Source: Nonomuraea pusilla (GTDB lineage Bacteria; Actinomycetota; Actinomycetes; Streptosporangiales; Streptosporangiaceae). From it: DNA of 64,000 nucleotides. Shown piece after piece: positions 33,887 through 43,228 of this stretch. The notes under the pieces were generated by a model. The model saw only the letters and a list, made by a program, of their open reading frames with translations. It ran no database searches and had not been told where the DNA came from. A program made the translations under genes and the position numbers. Position 1 is the first letter of the stretch, and each line of letters starts with the position of its first letter. The stretch spans positions 1 through 64,000 of the forward strand of contig NZ_FOBF01000019.1 of assembly GCF_900109355.1 (NCBI RefSeq). The letters are read 5' to 3'.

Positions 33887-34109
33887 TCCTGAAGCAAGGG
33901 CCCGAGGGCGCGAATGTCAACGCGTGACCGCGCGATCGGCGTCGGAGGGAGGAATCCGAAAGCACGCGTATCTAGAGGGCCCCGGGCACGTCTGATCTAT
34001 GTCCATGTGACGCCGTCGCGATGCCATCAGCGCCGGTGACCTGGGTGTTCCCTTTGACCTGTGCGATCGAACGACCACTCCACGATCCCTCACGCGGAGG
34101 AGAAGGATC

Positions 34110-35309
34110 ATGAAGACCGTCGCAGTAATCGGAGCAGGCGTGGCGGGCCCTACCGTTGCGATGGCCCTGCAGCTGGCGGGGTTCGAGCCGGTCGTCTACG
34201 AGTCGCATCCGACTGACTCGGACGGCGTGGGCGCGTTTGTGATTCTGCACGTGAACGGCATTGACGCGTTGCGCGCCATCGGCGCGGACAAGTGCCTGGA
34301 CGGCCTGGGATTCGACACCCCGCAGATGCGTTTCCGCAGCGGGACCGGGCGTTCCCTGGGCGTGGCGGGTACCGGCCTGCCGCTGGCCGATGGGACGGTC
34401 GGGCGTACGATCCGGCGTGCGGACCTGTGCGGGGCGCTGAGGGACGAAGCGTTGCGCCGCGGCATCCGTTTTGAGTACGGCAGACGTCTGGTCGAGGCGG
34501 AGGACGAGGACGGTGGCGTCGTGGCCGTCTTCGAGGACGGCACCAGGCGTGCGAGCGAGCTGCTCATCGGGGCGGACGGCATCAAGTCGAGGGTGCGCTC
34601 GCTGATCGATCCCACCGCGCCGCCGGCCAGGTACATCCCCAACCTCTACATCAGCGGTTATGCCCGGGCGGGTGTGGTGGATGCGCGGCCGGGTGAGTAT
34701 CAGATGGTCTTCGGCAGGCGTTGCTTCTTCGGCTACACCGTGGCGCCGGGCGGTGAGGTGTGGTGGTTCGCGAACCCGCCGTACCCGAACGAGCCGGGCC
34801 CGAACGAGCTGCGGGCGCTGGGCGACGCGCACTGGCGCACCACGCTCGCCGAGCTGCTCAGCGTGGATCCCGGCCCGGCACGGAAGATCGTCGAGGCCAC
34901 CGAGCACGAGCTGGTGGCCTGGCCGTTCCACGACATCCCCACCGTGTCCCGCTGGCACCGCGACCGCGTGATCATCATCGGTGACGCCGCGCACGCGACG
35001 TCACCGGCGGCCGGGCAGGGCGCGTCCATGGCCATCGAGGACTCCGTCGAACTCGGCCGCTGCCTGCGCGACCTGCCTGACGCGCGGCAGGCGTTCCGCG
35101 CCTATGAAGGGCTCCGCCGCGCACGCGTCGAGCGCGTGGTCGAAACGGGCGCTAAATGGTCCACGTTTAAATCAGTGGGGCCGGTCACGCGTATGATTCG
35201 CGACCTGGTCATGCCGATCATGCTCAAGCACTACGCCGGCGACGGTGGTGCGTCCCTGGGCTGGATGCATCATCACCACATCGAATGGGATGAGCGGGTG
35301 CCGGCCTGA
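34110..35309 (+). CDS. FAD-dependent aromatic monooxygenase
   Basis: Encodes 399 residues of a class A flavoprotein hydroxylase. VAVIGAGVAGPTVAMALQLAG binds the FAD ADP part, LLIGADGIKSRVR is the DG motif that contacts NAD(P)H and FAD, and IIGDAAHATSPAAGQGASMA is the GD motif. Such enzymes hydroxylate or oxidise polyketide aromatic rings. An AGGAGAAGG site precedes the ATG. It stands alone at the left end of the polyketide cluster, followed by 296 bases of AT-richer sequence. A tailoring role (ring hydroxylation or quinone formation) is inferred. Confidence 0.88.
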   Translation: MKTVAVIGAGVAGPTVAMALQLAGFEPVVYESHPTDSDGVGAFVILHVNGIDALRAIGADKCLDGLGFDTPQMRFRSGTGRSLGVAGTGLPLADGTVGRTIRRADLCGALRDEALRRGIRFEYGRRLVEAEDEDGGVVAVFEDGTRRASELLIGADGIKSRVRSLIDPTAPPARYIPNLYISGYARAGVVDARPGEYQMVFGRRCFFGYTVAPGGEVWWFANPPYPNEPGPNELRALGDAHWRTTLAELLSVDPGPARKIVEATEHELVAWPFHDIPTVSRWHRDRVIIIGDAAHATSPAAGQGASMAIEDSVELGRCLRDLPDARQAFRAYEGLRRARVERVVETGAKWSTFKSVGPVTRMIRDLVMPIMLKHYAGDGGASLGWMHHHHIEWDERVPA

Positions 35310-35605
35310 TTCCACGCAGAATCCCACAATATTATTTTTCATTTTACGGCCCGCCTGGCCTGCTTGTTCGTCTTCTGCTGGGCGGGCTGGACCGTCGTGC
35401 CCGCATTCGTTTTGCCGTTCTCTGCACGGTGAATTTATTTGCATTACCGAGAGTTAACGCTGGTGCCCGTTAATGGTGATTGACATTCGGCGTCGCGAGC
35501 TACAAGACTGTAGACGAATAGCCGATTTGCAATAGGAGGCATACGGGGAGTGAGGCGATCGGTGCGGCCCGGTGCTGCGCCACGGGGAGATCAAGGGGAT
35601 TTACC

Positions 35606-36259
35606 TTGGATCGCAGAAAAACCATTTCAAATTTGTCATGTCCGTTACCTGAAAAGGGGCAGGAGGAGGACCCCTCCCCAGACCACTGTTTGGAAGAGCT
35701 GGTCAAGCTGGCCAGGGACGGGAACCAGTGGGCGTGGGGCGATCTCCTGCGTCGGTTCCTCCCGCTCGTCCAGCTGATCGCGCGCAGGCACGGCCTCAAG
35801 GGACACGACGTCGAGGACGTGAACCAGGTCGTCTGGCTGAAGCTCCTCCAGCACATCAAGAGCATCAGGGACACCCGGTCCCTGCCCAGGTGGATCGCCA
35901 CCACGTCGAGGAACGAGTCCGTGAACGTCATCCGGCGCTCGCGGCCCCTGGTGCTCTTCGACGACTGGCCCAGCTTCTTCGAGACGGCGCACACGGTCAG
36001 CTACGACTGGATCGAGGAGGTCGCCGCCTATGAGCGCAGGCGTGCGCTGGCCGACGCGCTCGACGACCTGAGCAGCCAGCATCGCGAGCTGCTGAACCTG
36101 CTCGCCAGGGATCCGCCCCTGTCCTACGTGGAAATCGGCCGGCGCATGGGGATGCCGGTGGGCAGCATCGGGCCGACCCGGCAGCGGGTCATCGCCCGGT
36201 TGCAGGAGCTGATGAGGGGATCGGCGGGCTCCCCGCCGCAGCAGAGGAAGTCCGCCTGA
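35606..36259 (+). CDS. ECF-type RNA polymerase sigma factor with TTA codon
   Basis: Encodes 217 residues. Sigma region 2 is seen in RRFLPLVQLIARRHG, DVEDVNQVVWLKLLQ and LPRWIATTSRNE; region 4 in SYVEIGRRMGMPVGSIGPTR. No anti-sigma gene is adjacent. The start is TTG after AAGGGG; no better in-frame start exists upstream. Codon 14 (35645-35647) is TTA, the rare leucine codon read by the bldA tRNA, so translation may be delayed until differentiation. The preceding 296-base gap is AT-richer and includes TTGACA at 35480. A perfect hairpin terminator follows. It probably controls part of the polyketide cluster. Confidence 0.88.
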   Translation: MDRRKTISNLSCPLPEKGQEEDPSPDHCLEELVKLARDGNQWAWGDLLRRFLPLVQLIARRHGLKGHDVEDVNQVVWLKLLQHIKSIRDTRSLPRWIATTSRNESVNVIRRSRPLVLFDDWPSFFETAHTVSYDWIEEVAAYERRRALADALDDLSSQHRELLNLLARDPPLSYVEIGRRMGMPVGSIGPTRQRVIARLQELMRGSAGSPPQQRKSA

Positions 36260-36275
36260 GAGCCGGGTGAGAGCA

Positions 36276-36310
36276 CGAAACGGGACGGCCGCGACGCGGC
36301 CGTCCCGTTT
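36276..36310. terminator. Perfect 15-bp hairpin between convergent genes
   Basis: GAAACGGGACGGCCG (36276-36290) pairs perfectly with CGGCCGTCCCGTTTC (36296-36310) around a five-base loop. It lies 17 bases after the sigma-factor stop and 20 bases after the hydrolase stop on the other strand. The A and T runs at the stem base let it end transcription from both sides. Confidence 0.85.
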
Positions 36311-36329
36311 CGTCTTGCGGCGGGTCCGG

Positions 36330-37145
36330 TCACCGGCCGAGCAGGAAGGCGCGGATCGCCTCGGCCACCAGCTCAGGCCGTTCCATGTACATGAAGTGGG
36401 CGGTCTCCGGGATCACGCTGAGCCGCGCGTCGCGGTGGTTGCCCTGGATCCACTCGGCCTGCTCCACGGTCGTGCACTTGTCCTGCGCACCCGCCACGAC
36501 CAGGGCCGGGACGGTGAGCCTGCGGATCGTCTCCTCCAGGCCGGGATGGCGCATCCTGACCAGGTTCTGGTGCACCTCGAAGGCGATGACGGACCAGGCC
36601 GCGCTGACCCGCCTGGCGACGTCCGGATGCTTGTCGTGGAAGAAGAAGGGAAGGGCGCGGGCGTTGGCCTCACGCACGTACTCGCTCCAGGTCTCCTTGG
36701 TGGGCGGGTGCTCAGGCCGCTGGAAAGGCAGGCTGAAGGAGGCCGCGGACCCCATGAGGACGAGCCGGTCCACCAGGTCGGGCCGCCGGTCGGCGAGGGT
36801 GATGGCCACCGCCGAGCCCAGCGAGTGCCCGGCCAGCACCACCTTGTCCCATTCGTAGTGCAGGATCAGCCGCTCGATGTCGTCGGCGAACAGCGCCGCG
36901 CTCAGCGGGACGTCCAGCGTCGAGGACAGGCCGTGGCCGCGGAAGTCCACGGCGACGGTGTACTGGTCCGCGCCGAGCTGCTCCTGGAGGTCGGCGTAGT
37001 GCGAGTGGTTGTCGCGGTTGCCGTGCAGGAAGATCATGGGTGGCCGCGCCGTCGTACGCGACCCTGCGTGGCGGCAGAACAGCTGCACCCCGTCCGCCAC
37101 CGCGACGTAGTCCGCGAGCACCGGGCCTTCTCGATCAAGCATCAT
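36330..37145 (-). CDS. Alpha/beta hydrolase
   Basis: Encodes about 271 residues. IFLHGNRDNHSH gives the oxyanion region, LAGHSLGSAVAI the nucleophile elbow with catalytic Ser, and ETAHFMYMERPELVAEAI the catalytic His. The ATG at 37145 has GAGGAG six bases upstream and is preferred to the one at 37172, which would overlap the cyclase gene. It is the last gene of the minus-strand polyketide operon. It may hydrolyse an ester or lactone intermediate, or act as a cyclase or thioesterase; substrate unknown. Confidence 0.85.
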   Translation of the reverse strand: MMLDREGPVLADYVAVADGVQLFCRHAGSRTTARPPMIFLHGNRDNHSHYADLQEQLGADQYTVAVDFRGHGLSSTLDVPLSAALFADDIERLILHYEWDKVVLAGHSLGSAVAITLADRRPDLVDRLVLMGSAASFSLPFQRPEHPPTKETWSEYVREANARALPFFFHDKHPDVARRVSAAWSVIAFEVHQNLVRMRHPGLEETIRRLTVPALVVAGAQDKCTTVEQAEWIQGNHRDARLSVIPETAHFMYMERPELVAEAIRAFLLGR

Positions 37146-37164
37146 CACTGACTCCTCGCAACGG

Positions 37165-37974
37165 TCACTCATCGATCAACGCGACGGGCCTCGCCCAGCC
37201 GGCGCCGGCGCCCTGCACTCGGACCGGGGCGCAGAACACGGTGAAGCCGGTGGGACCGGGCAGCCGGTCGAGGCCGGCCATTCGTTCGATCTGCAGGTAC
37301 TCGCGCTCACGGCCGAACATGTGGCAGGGCCACAGGTGCCGGGAGTCACCCGTCTTCACGAACTGCTCGATCATGAAGGCGGTGGGCAGGTCGAATCCGG
37401 CGGTGTCGACGCCGATCAGCTTCACGCCGTGATCGACGATGACCTCGATCGCCTCGGGGGACATCGCCGGATGCGACGAGTAGTACGTGGGGTCCGGCCA
37501 GTGGGCGCTCCAGCCCGTCTCGATCAGGACCACGTCGAGCGGTCTGAGCCGGTGGCCGATCCGGTCCAGCTCGCCCCGGACGTCGTCGGCCGTGATGACC
37601 TCCAGGGCGTTCTTGCCGCGGAAGGACAGCCGCACCCCCGGGCCGCAACACCACTCCAGCGGCACCTCCTCGATCGTCTTGGCCGGCCTGCCGGCGGACG
37701 ACGGCCCGTAGTGGTACGGCGCGTCCACATGGGTGCCACCGTGCACGCTGAGGGTGACGATCTCGTTGCTCATGAACACGCCGTCAGGAAAATGCTCCTT
37801 CTCCAGGAACGGCGCGGGGGAGACGCCCTCGCGGTCGGCGATCTGCTGGATCAGCGATTTCGCGGCGTTGCCCAGCCGGCCCGGCCCGCTCTCATGGGTC
37901 CACCGGTCGATGTCCCGGACGCCTGGGTCGTCCGGATGCTGGGCGATGGTCATGCTCAGGTCGATCAGGCGCAT
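37165..37974 (-). CDS. PF04199-type cyclase family protein
   Basis: Encodes 269 residues with the family metal-binding motif HGGTHVDAPYHY near residue 80, and DVVLIETGWSAHW and IGVDTAGFDLP downstream. The family includes kynurenine formamidase and a set of cyclases found in aromatic polyketide clusters, where they assist closure of later rings. Three bases separate its start from the stop of the ABM gene. In this setting it is most likely a polyketide cyclase. No signal peptide. Confidence 0.85.
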   Translation of the reverse strand: MRLIDLSMTIAQHPDDPGVRDIDRWTHESGPGRLGNAAKSLIQQIADREGVSPAPFLEKEHFPDGVFMSNEIVTLSVHGGTHVDAPYHYGPSSAGRPAKTIEEVPLEWCCGPGVRLSFRGKNALEVITADDVRGELDRIGHRLRPLDVVLIETGWSAHWPDPTYYSSHPAMSPEAIEVIVDHGVKLIGVDTAGFDLPTAFMIEQFVKTGDSRHLWPCHMFGREREYLQIERMAGLDRLPGPTGFTVFCAPVRVQGAGAGWARPVALIDE

Positions 37975-37977
37975 GGG

Positions 37978-38283
37978 TCAGCCTCGGGAAGAAGGGACGC
38001 GCAGGGAGTAGAACCGCATCTCGCTGGGTCGCACGAAGTACGGCCGCATTTCCGCCGTCATGCTGTCGTGGGCGGGCGACTCCAGCCACTCGGTGAATTG
38101 CTCACGCTTCTCCCACTCGCTGATCAGCACGTACGAGCCGGACACGCCCTCCAGGCGCAGGAGTTCGTCCCTGATGTGCCCCGGCATGGTGGCGACGCGT
38201 TCCCGCACTTTACTGAAGGCGGCCTCGAACTCCTGCTCCCGTTCCGGGTCGACGAACGAGAAGAGCATCATACGAACGGACAT
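37978..38283 (-). CDS. ABM-type polyketide cyclase/monooxygenase
   Basis: Encodes 101 residues with a ferredoxin-like dimeric barrel pattern: VRMMLFSFVDPEREQEFE, PGHIRDELLRLEG, YVLISEWEKREQFTEWL. Proteins like this in aromatic polyketide clusters act as cofactor-free oxygenases (ActVA-Orf6 type) or cyclases (TcmI type). It sits between the methyltransferase and the PF04199 cyclase, with 13 and 3 base gaps, so all belong to one operon. Confidence 0.82.
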   Translation of the reverse strand: MSVRMMLFSFVDPEREQEFEAAFSKVRERVATMPGHIRDELLRLEGVSGSYVLISEWEKREQFTEWLESPAHDSMTAEMRPYFVRPSEMRFYSLRVPSSRG

Positions 38284-38296
38284 CCGGCATTCCTCC

Positions 38297-39007
38297 TCAG
38301 ACGGTGACCGAGAACAGCGCGATGCTGCCCCGGGTGTGCAGCTTGTAATTCGTGAACCGCTTCGCCAGCGCGTTCTCGAGGTCCTCCAGGGAATCCTGCT
38401 CGTTGGCGAAGATTCCCATCTTGTTCATGTAGCCGAGCTGCGATCGCGACAGCCTCGTCTGGGGCACGCCGAGGCTGAGGATGGTCGAGCCGAACAGCCG
38501 GCCCTTCGGCCTGAGCAGCGGCGCGAGTTGGTCGAACACCTGCGCCTTGTCCTGGATGCTGCCCGGCAGGCAGTGCAGGACGTGGACGAGCCCGACGGAG
38601 TCGAACTGCGCTCTGCGCAGCGGAAGGGGTTTCAGCAGATTCCCCTTGACGCACTGCGGGTGATATCGGGCGATGCGCTCGGACACGCGGCTGAGGACGT
38701 CGATGTTCACGTCCAGCAGCGCGATTCTCGGGTGCGCGGAAGGGAACCGGCATTTGTTGAGGTACCAGCCGGTGCCCGGTCCCACGTCGAGATGGTCGTC
38801 CGACACGTTCCCGTGGTAAAGCCCAAGAATGGCCCGGCTGGGACAACGCCAGGTGAATCTGTTCTGGAAACGGACGACGAGTGGGTCGTAGACGTATTTC
38901 AGAAAGAACGGGGTGTAGGCGGCCTGGCCCGCATATGCCGGATCGTCGGGCTCCAGGCGTGGTTCGGGTTCATGACCGTTGTTGCTGACGCTCGGCGTGT
39001 AAGGCAT
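38297..39007 (-). CDS. SAM-dependent class I methyltransferase
   Basis: Encodes 236 residues. HLDVGPGTGWYLNK near residue 92 is the SAM-binding motif I; IALLDVNIDVLSRV is motif II-like, and LVHVLHCLPG with LLRPKGRLFGSTIL follow. The N-terminus (YTPFFLKYVYDPLVVRF) resembles methyltransferases in polyketide clusters. It is the first gene of the minus-strand operon, divergent from the FAD oxidase-methyltransferase fusion across 124 bases that should contain both promoters. It may methylate a hydroxyl or a carbon of the polyketide. Confidence 0.82.
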   Translation of the reverse strand: MPYTPSVSNNGHEPEPRLEPDDPAYAGQAAYTPFFLKYVYDPLVVRFQNRFTWRCPSRAILGLYHGNVSDDHLDVGPGTGWYLNKCRFPSAHPRIALLDVNIDVLSRVSERIARYHPQCVKGNLLKPLPLRRAQFDSVGLVHVLHCLPGSIQDKAQVFDQLAPLLRPKGRLFGSTILSLGVPQTRLSRSQLGYMNKMGIFANEQDSLEDLENALAKRFTNYKLHTRGSIALFSVTV

Positions 39008-39131
39008 GCCCTACAGACGGCGGACACCCGCCTTAGATACGGAGATTTTCGCCGGTATCAGGCGGCGGCCGCTTGCGTCTGAATGCCATACACGTTCTCC
39101 ACTCACGAGCCCTTCTGCCCCAGGGAGAATC

Positions 39132-41552
39132 ATGCCTTCTGACGAGTCGACCCTCGACAACCGCATTCAGGGCAGCGTGGTCAGGCCCGGTGATCCGCAC
39201 TATGACGAATACCGCAAGGTGTTCAACGGCATGATCGACCGCCGCCCCAGCCTCATCGTCCGCTGCGCCTCGCCCGCCGACGTGGCGGAGGGAATCGCTC
39301 ATGCCCGCCGCCACGGGCTGCCGCTGTCGGTGCGGTCAGGCGGCCACGGCGTGACCGGCGACGCCGTCCTCGACGACTCCGTCTGCCTGGACCTGCGGCC
39401 GATGAACTCGGTCACCATCGACCCCGATCGGCGGCGCGCCCTGGTCGGGGGCGGCGCGAACTGGGGTGAGTTCGACGCCGCCGCCCAGGAGTACGGGCTG
39501 GCCGTCACCGGAGGCCGCATCCGCAGCACCGGAGTGGCCGGGCTGACCCTCGGCAGCGGAAGCGGCTGGCTGGAGCGCAAGTTCGGCCTCACCTGCGATT
39601 CGCTGCTCTCCGTGGAGCTCGTCACCGCCGACGGCGACGTGCTCAGGGCTTCCGAGACGGAGAACAGCGAGCTGTTCTGGGGCGTACGGGGCGGCGGCGG
39701 CAACTTCGGCGTGGTCACGACGTTCGAGTTCCAGCTCCACCCGGTCGGCCCGCAGGTGCTCGGCGGGCTCGTCATGTATCCGCCGTTCCAGGTCGCCGAC
39801 CTGATCCGGCAGTTCCGGGACTTCATGGCGACGGCGCCGGACGAGGTCGGCGGCGCGCTCGCCTTCATCTCGGCGCCCGACGAGCCGTTCGTCCCCGAGT
39901 TCGCCCGCGGCAAGCCCGTCGTGGGCGCGACGCTGGCCTACTTCGGCCCCATCGAGGAGGGCATCGAGGTGCTGCGGCCGATGCGCGAGTTCGGCCCGCC
40001 CGTACGCGACATGGTCGCGCCCATCGCCTACACCGACCTGCAGGGGCTGCTGGAGCCCAGCAACCACGAGGGCATGCAGAACTACTGGAAGGCGGAGTTC
40101 CTCGCCGAACTGCCCGACGAGGCGATCGACCACATCGTGCGCTTCACCCAGACCGTGCCCTCCCGCCTCACCCAGACGCTGCTCATGCCGCTGGGCGGCG
40201 CGCTGGCCCGCGTCGACAACAACGCCATGGCCTTCGGCCAGCGCGAGGCGCCCTTCAACATCCACATCATGTCCATGTGGGAGGACGCGGCCGACACCGA
40301 GCGGCAGATCTCGTGGACCCGCGAGTTCCACCGGGCGGTCCAGCCGTACAGCACGGGCGGCGCTTACCTGAACTTCATCGGCAACGAGGGCGGCGACCGG
40401 ATCAAGGCCGCCTTCGGCCCGGAGAAGTACGAGCGGCTGGTCCGGCTCAAGCGGCGCTACGACCCGTCCAACGTCTTCGCGGGCAACCAGAACATCCCGC
40501 CGCAGGCCGAGGCCGTCGAGGAGGAGCCCAAGGAGACGGACGGGCAGGGGCACTTCGCTCCGCTGGCCGTCCTGGAACTGCTGAACGGGATGTGGGTCGC
40601 CCGCGCCCTTCAGGTCGCCGCGCACCTGCGGATCGCCGAGCAACTGGCCGGCGGGCCCCGCACGCTCACCGAGCTCGCCACCGAGTGCGGTTGTGACCCC
40701 GCGGCGCTGGGCAGGCTGATCTCGGCGCTCAGCACCGTCGGGTTCTTCGCCCGTACCGCCGAGGACAAGATCCAGCAGACGCCGCTCTCGGCCGTCCTGT
40801 CCGACGACCACCCGCAGTCCGTGGGGGCTGTCGCCCGCCTGTTCGGCTCGAACTGGCAGTGGCAGGCGTGGTCCCAGCTCGAACACTCGGTACGGAACGG
40901 CGAACCGGCCCTCGACCAGGTGCTCGGCACGAGCCTGCTGGAGTTCCTGGACACGATGTCGCCCGACGACGGAGCCCTCTTCGACCAGGCGATGACCGGC
41001 CTGTCCCGGTTCCTCAACCGGACGATCCTGAACGCCTACGACTTCTCCGGCGCGGGCCGGATCGCCGACGTCAGCGGCGGTCACAGCACTCTGCTGATCG
41101 ACATCCTCGCCGGTGACCCCTCGCTGAGCGGGGTCCTGCTCGACCGGCCCGCGATCACGGCGAAGGTACGCGGCAGGGTGCGCGAGGCCGGTCTCGGCGA
41201 CCGGCTGGACGTGGTGGACTGCGACTTCCTGCGGTCCCTGCCGGAGCAGGCCGACACCATCGTGCTCAACCGGGTGCTGCACGACTGGGACGACGACGCG
41301 GCCGCCGGCATCCTGCGGGCGTGCCGCGACGCCCTGCGCCCCGGAGGCCGGATCGTGGCGGTGGAGCAGCTCATGACCGGCGACAAACGCGCGGCCTTCC
41401 TGGACCTGCAGATGCTGGTGCTTCGCGGCGGCCGCGAGCGCTCGCGGGAGGAGATGGCCGAGCTGTTCGGACGCTCCGGCCTCCGCATCGCGGAGACGAT
41501 CAACACCACCTCGCCCATGTGCCTGCTCATCGGCCACGCCCTCGACGACTGA
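39132..41552 (+). CDS. FAD-linked oxidase fused to O-methyltransferase
   Basis: Encodes 806 residues. Residues 1-455 form a BBE-type FAD oxidoreductase: RSGGHGVTGD with His72 for covalent flavin, GRIRSTGVAGLTLGSG (without the cysteine of bicovalent members), GGGGNFGVVTTFEF and the C-terminal YDPSNVFAGNQN. A 25-residue acidic linker leads to an O-methyltransferase: dimerisation region from residue 480, SAM-binding IADVSGGHS near 643 and catalytic HDWDDD near 716. The ATG with GGGAG at 39132 is chosen over an upstream frame. Separate oxidases and methyltransferases are normal in such clusters; the fusion suggests coupled oxidation and methylation of one position. First gene of the long operon. 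Confidence 0.92.
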   Translation: MPSDESTLDNRIQGSVVRPGDPHYDEYRKVFNGMIDRRPSLIVRCASPADVAEGIAHARRHGLPLSVRSGGHGVTGDAVLDDSVCLDLRPMNSVTIDPDRRRALVGGGANWGEFDAAAQEYGLAVTGGRIRSTGVAGLTLGSGSGWLERKFGLTCDSLLSVELVTADGDVLRASETENSELFWGVRGGGGNFGVVTTFEFQLHPVGPQVLGGLVMYPPFQVADLIRQFRDFMATAPDEVGGALAFISAPDEPFVPEFARGKPVVGATLAYFGPIEEGIEVLRPMREFGPPVRDMVAPIAYTDLQGLLEPSNHEGMQNYWKAEFLAELPDEAIDHIVRFTQTVPSRLTQTLLMPLGGALARVDNNAMAFGQREAPFNIHIMSMWEDAADTERQISWTREFHRAVQPYSTGGAYLNFIGNEGGDRIKAAFGPEKYERLVRLKRRYDPSNVFAGNQNIPPQAEAVEEEPKETDGQGHFAPLAVLELLNGMWVARALQVAAHLRIAEQLAGGPRTLTELATECGCDPAALGRLISALSTVGFFARTAEDKIQQTPLSAVLSDDHPQSVGAVARLFGSNWQWQAWSQLEHSVRNGEPALDQVLGTSLLEFLDTMSPDDGALFDQAMTGLSRFLNRTILNAYDFSGAGRIADVSGGHSTLLIDILAGDPSLSGVLLDRPAITAKVRGRVREAGLGDRLDVVDCDFLRSLPEQADTIVLNRVLHDWDDDAAAGILRACRDALRPGGRIVAVEQLMTGDKRAAFLDLQMLVLRGGRERSREEMAELFGRSGLRIAETINTTSPMCLLIGHALDD

Positions 41553-41567
41553 ACGGGGTTCTGCGAC

Positions 41568-41966
41568 ATGACGACCACCACGAAGGCCATCAACGCCGCC
41601 GACGTCACGCCCAACCGCCGCCGCGGCGGTGAGATCCGGGTGACGCTGAGCCAGAAGACCTGCGGCGCCACGTCGGGATTCGGCGGCTCCGTGCTGCTGC
41701 GTCCCGGTGAGTACGTGAGCGAGCACTATCACCCGTACTCGGAGGAGTTCATCCACGTCATCACGGGCGAGCTGGAGCTGAAGGTGGAGGGCGAGCCGGT
41801 CGCCCTGGGCCCCGACGACTCGTTCATGGTGCCCATCGGCCAGCGCCACCGCCTGGTCAACGTGGGCGACTCGACGGCGCACGTCATCTTCCACCTCTCA
41901 CCGCTGGCGCCACGTCCCGACCTCGGCCATGTCGACACCGAGCCCCAGCCGGGAGAGCCGTTATGA
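41568..41966 (+). CDS. Cupin polyketide cyclase
   Basis: Encodes 132 residues of a single cupin domain. HYHPYSEEFIHVITGELEL supplies the two histidines and glutamate of motif 1; GQRHRLVNVGD gives the His of motif 2, so one metal ion is likely. Small cupins in aromatic polyketide clusters (TcmJ/RemF type) assist ring closure. The last sense codon is TTA, which overlaps the KS-alpha ATG (TTATGA), so bldA tRNA supply could affect the coupling. Confidence 0.85.
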   Translation: MTTTTKAINAADVTPNRRRGGEIRVTLSQKTCGATSGFGGSVLLRPGEYVSEHYHPYSEEFIHVITGELELKVEGEPVALGPDDSFMVPIGQRHRLVNVGDSTAHVIFHLSPLAPRPDLGHVDTEPQPGEPL

Positions 41967-43228
41967 GACGTGCGGTCATCACCGGGATGGGCGTGCTCGC
42001 CCCCGGTGGCGTCGGGCGGGACGCGTTCTGGAAGCTGCTGGCCGCCGGTCAGAGCGCGACCCGCGCCCTGACAGTGTTCGACCCGGCTCCGTTCCGTTCG
42101 CAGCTGTCCGCCGAGGTCGACTTCGACCCGCGCGCGGCGGGCCTGACCGAACGAGAGACGCGGCGCATGGATCGCGCGGCCCAGTTCGCCGTCGTGTGCA
42201 CGCGCGAGGCGCTCACCGACAGCGGGCTGGACCTGTCCCGTGTGGACCCCTCGCGGGTCGGCGTCAGCCTCGGCAGCGCCGTCGGCTGCACCACCTCCCT
42301 GGAGGAGGAGTACCGGGTCCTGTCCGACGAGGGCCGCCAGTGGCTCGTCGATCACACCTACGGCGTCCCGCACCTGTACGGATACATGGTCCCCAGCACG
42401 CTGGCCGTCGAGGTGGCCTGGCAGGCCGGCGCCGAGGGGCCGGTTCACCTGGTCTCCACGGGCTGCACCTCGGGCCTGGACGCCGTCGGCACGGGCGCCC
42501 GCCTGATCGAGGAGAACGCGGCCGACATCGTGCTCGCAGGCGCGACCGAGGCGCCCCTGTCACCCATCACGTACGCGTGCTTCGACGCGATCAAGGCGAC
42601 CTCGGCCAACAACGACGATCCCGAACACGCCTCGCGCCCCTTCGACGCCCGGCGCGACGGCATCGTCCTCGGTGAGGGAGCCGCGGTCCTGGTGCTGGAG
42701 GAGGAGAGCAGGGCACGGGCGCGCGGCGCCAGGATCCAGGCGGAGCTGGTCGGGTACGGCCAGCGCAACAACGCCTTCCACATGACCGGCCTGCGCCCGG
42801 ACGGGCGGGAGATGGCCGAGGCGATCCGGGTCGCCCTGCGCGAGGCCCGCCTCGACCCCACCGCCGTGGACCACATCAACGCCCACGGCTCGGGCACCAA
42901 GCAGAACGACCGGCACGAGACCGCGGCGTTCAAGGACAGCCTCGGCGACCACGCCCGCCGGGTGCCGATCAGCTCGATCAAGTCGATGATCGGCCACTCC
43001 CTCGGGGCGATCGGCTCGATCGAGCTGGCGGCCTGCGTGCTGGCCCTGGAACACCAGGTGGTGCCGCCCACGGCCAATCTGCGCGTGCCAGACCCCGAAT
43101 GCGACCTGGACTACGTCCCGCTGGAGGCCCGGGATCACCGCATGGACGTGATCCTCAGCGTCGGCAGCGGGTTCGGCGGGTTCCAGAGCGCGGTCCTGCT
43201 GGCCGCACCCGGAACGGTTCGCCCATGA
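41963..43228 (+). CDS. Type II PKS ketosynthase alpha
   Basis: Encodes 421 residues. The active site is intact: Cys near residue 169 in STGCTSGLD, His near 309 in NAHGSGTKQND and His near 344 in GHSLGAIGS. It condenses malonyl-ACP units as a heterodimer with the chain-length factor that follows. ATG overlaps the cupin stop and its own stop overlaps the CLF start (ATGA), so the KS/CLF pair is made in equal amounts. The FDPAPFRSQLSAEVDFDP region is typical of aromatic KS-alpha. Confidence 0.96.
   Translation: MRRAVITGMGVLAPGGVGRDAFWKLLAAGQSATRALTVFDPAPFRSQLSAEVDFDPRAAGLTERETRRMDRAAQFAVVCTREALTDSGLDLSRVDPSRVGVSLGSAVGCTTSLEEEYRVLSDEGRQWLVDHTYGVPHLYGYMVPSTLAVEVAWQAGAEGPVHLVSTGCTSGLDAVGTGARLIEENAADIVLAGATEAPLSPITYACFDAIKATSANNDDPEHASRPFDARRDGIVLGEGAAVLVLEEESRARARGARIQAELVGYGQRNNAFHMTGLRPDGREMAEAIRVALREARLDPTAVDHINAHGSGTKQNDRHETAAFKDSLGDHARRVPISSIKSMIGHSLGAIGSIELAACVLALEHQVVPPTANLRVPDPECDLDYVPLEARDHRMDVILSVGSGFGGFQSAVLLAAPGTVRP

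Noticed and set aside
39336..41894. An 852-codon minus-strand frame opposite the oxidase-methyltransferase fusion
   Set aside because: Low-complexity composition and no domain; the plus strand carries clear FAD and SAM motifs.
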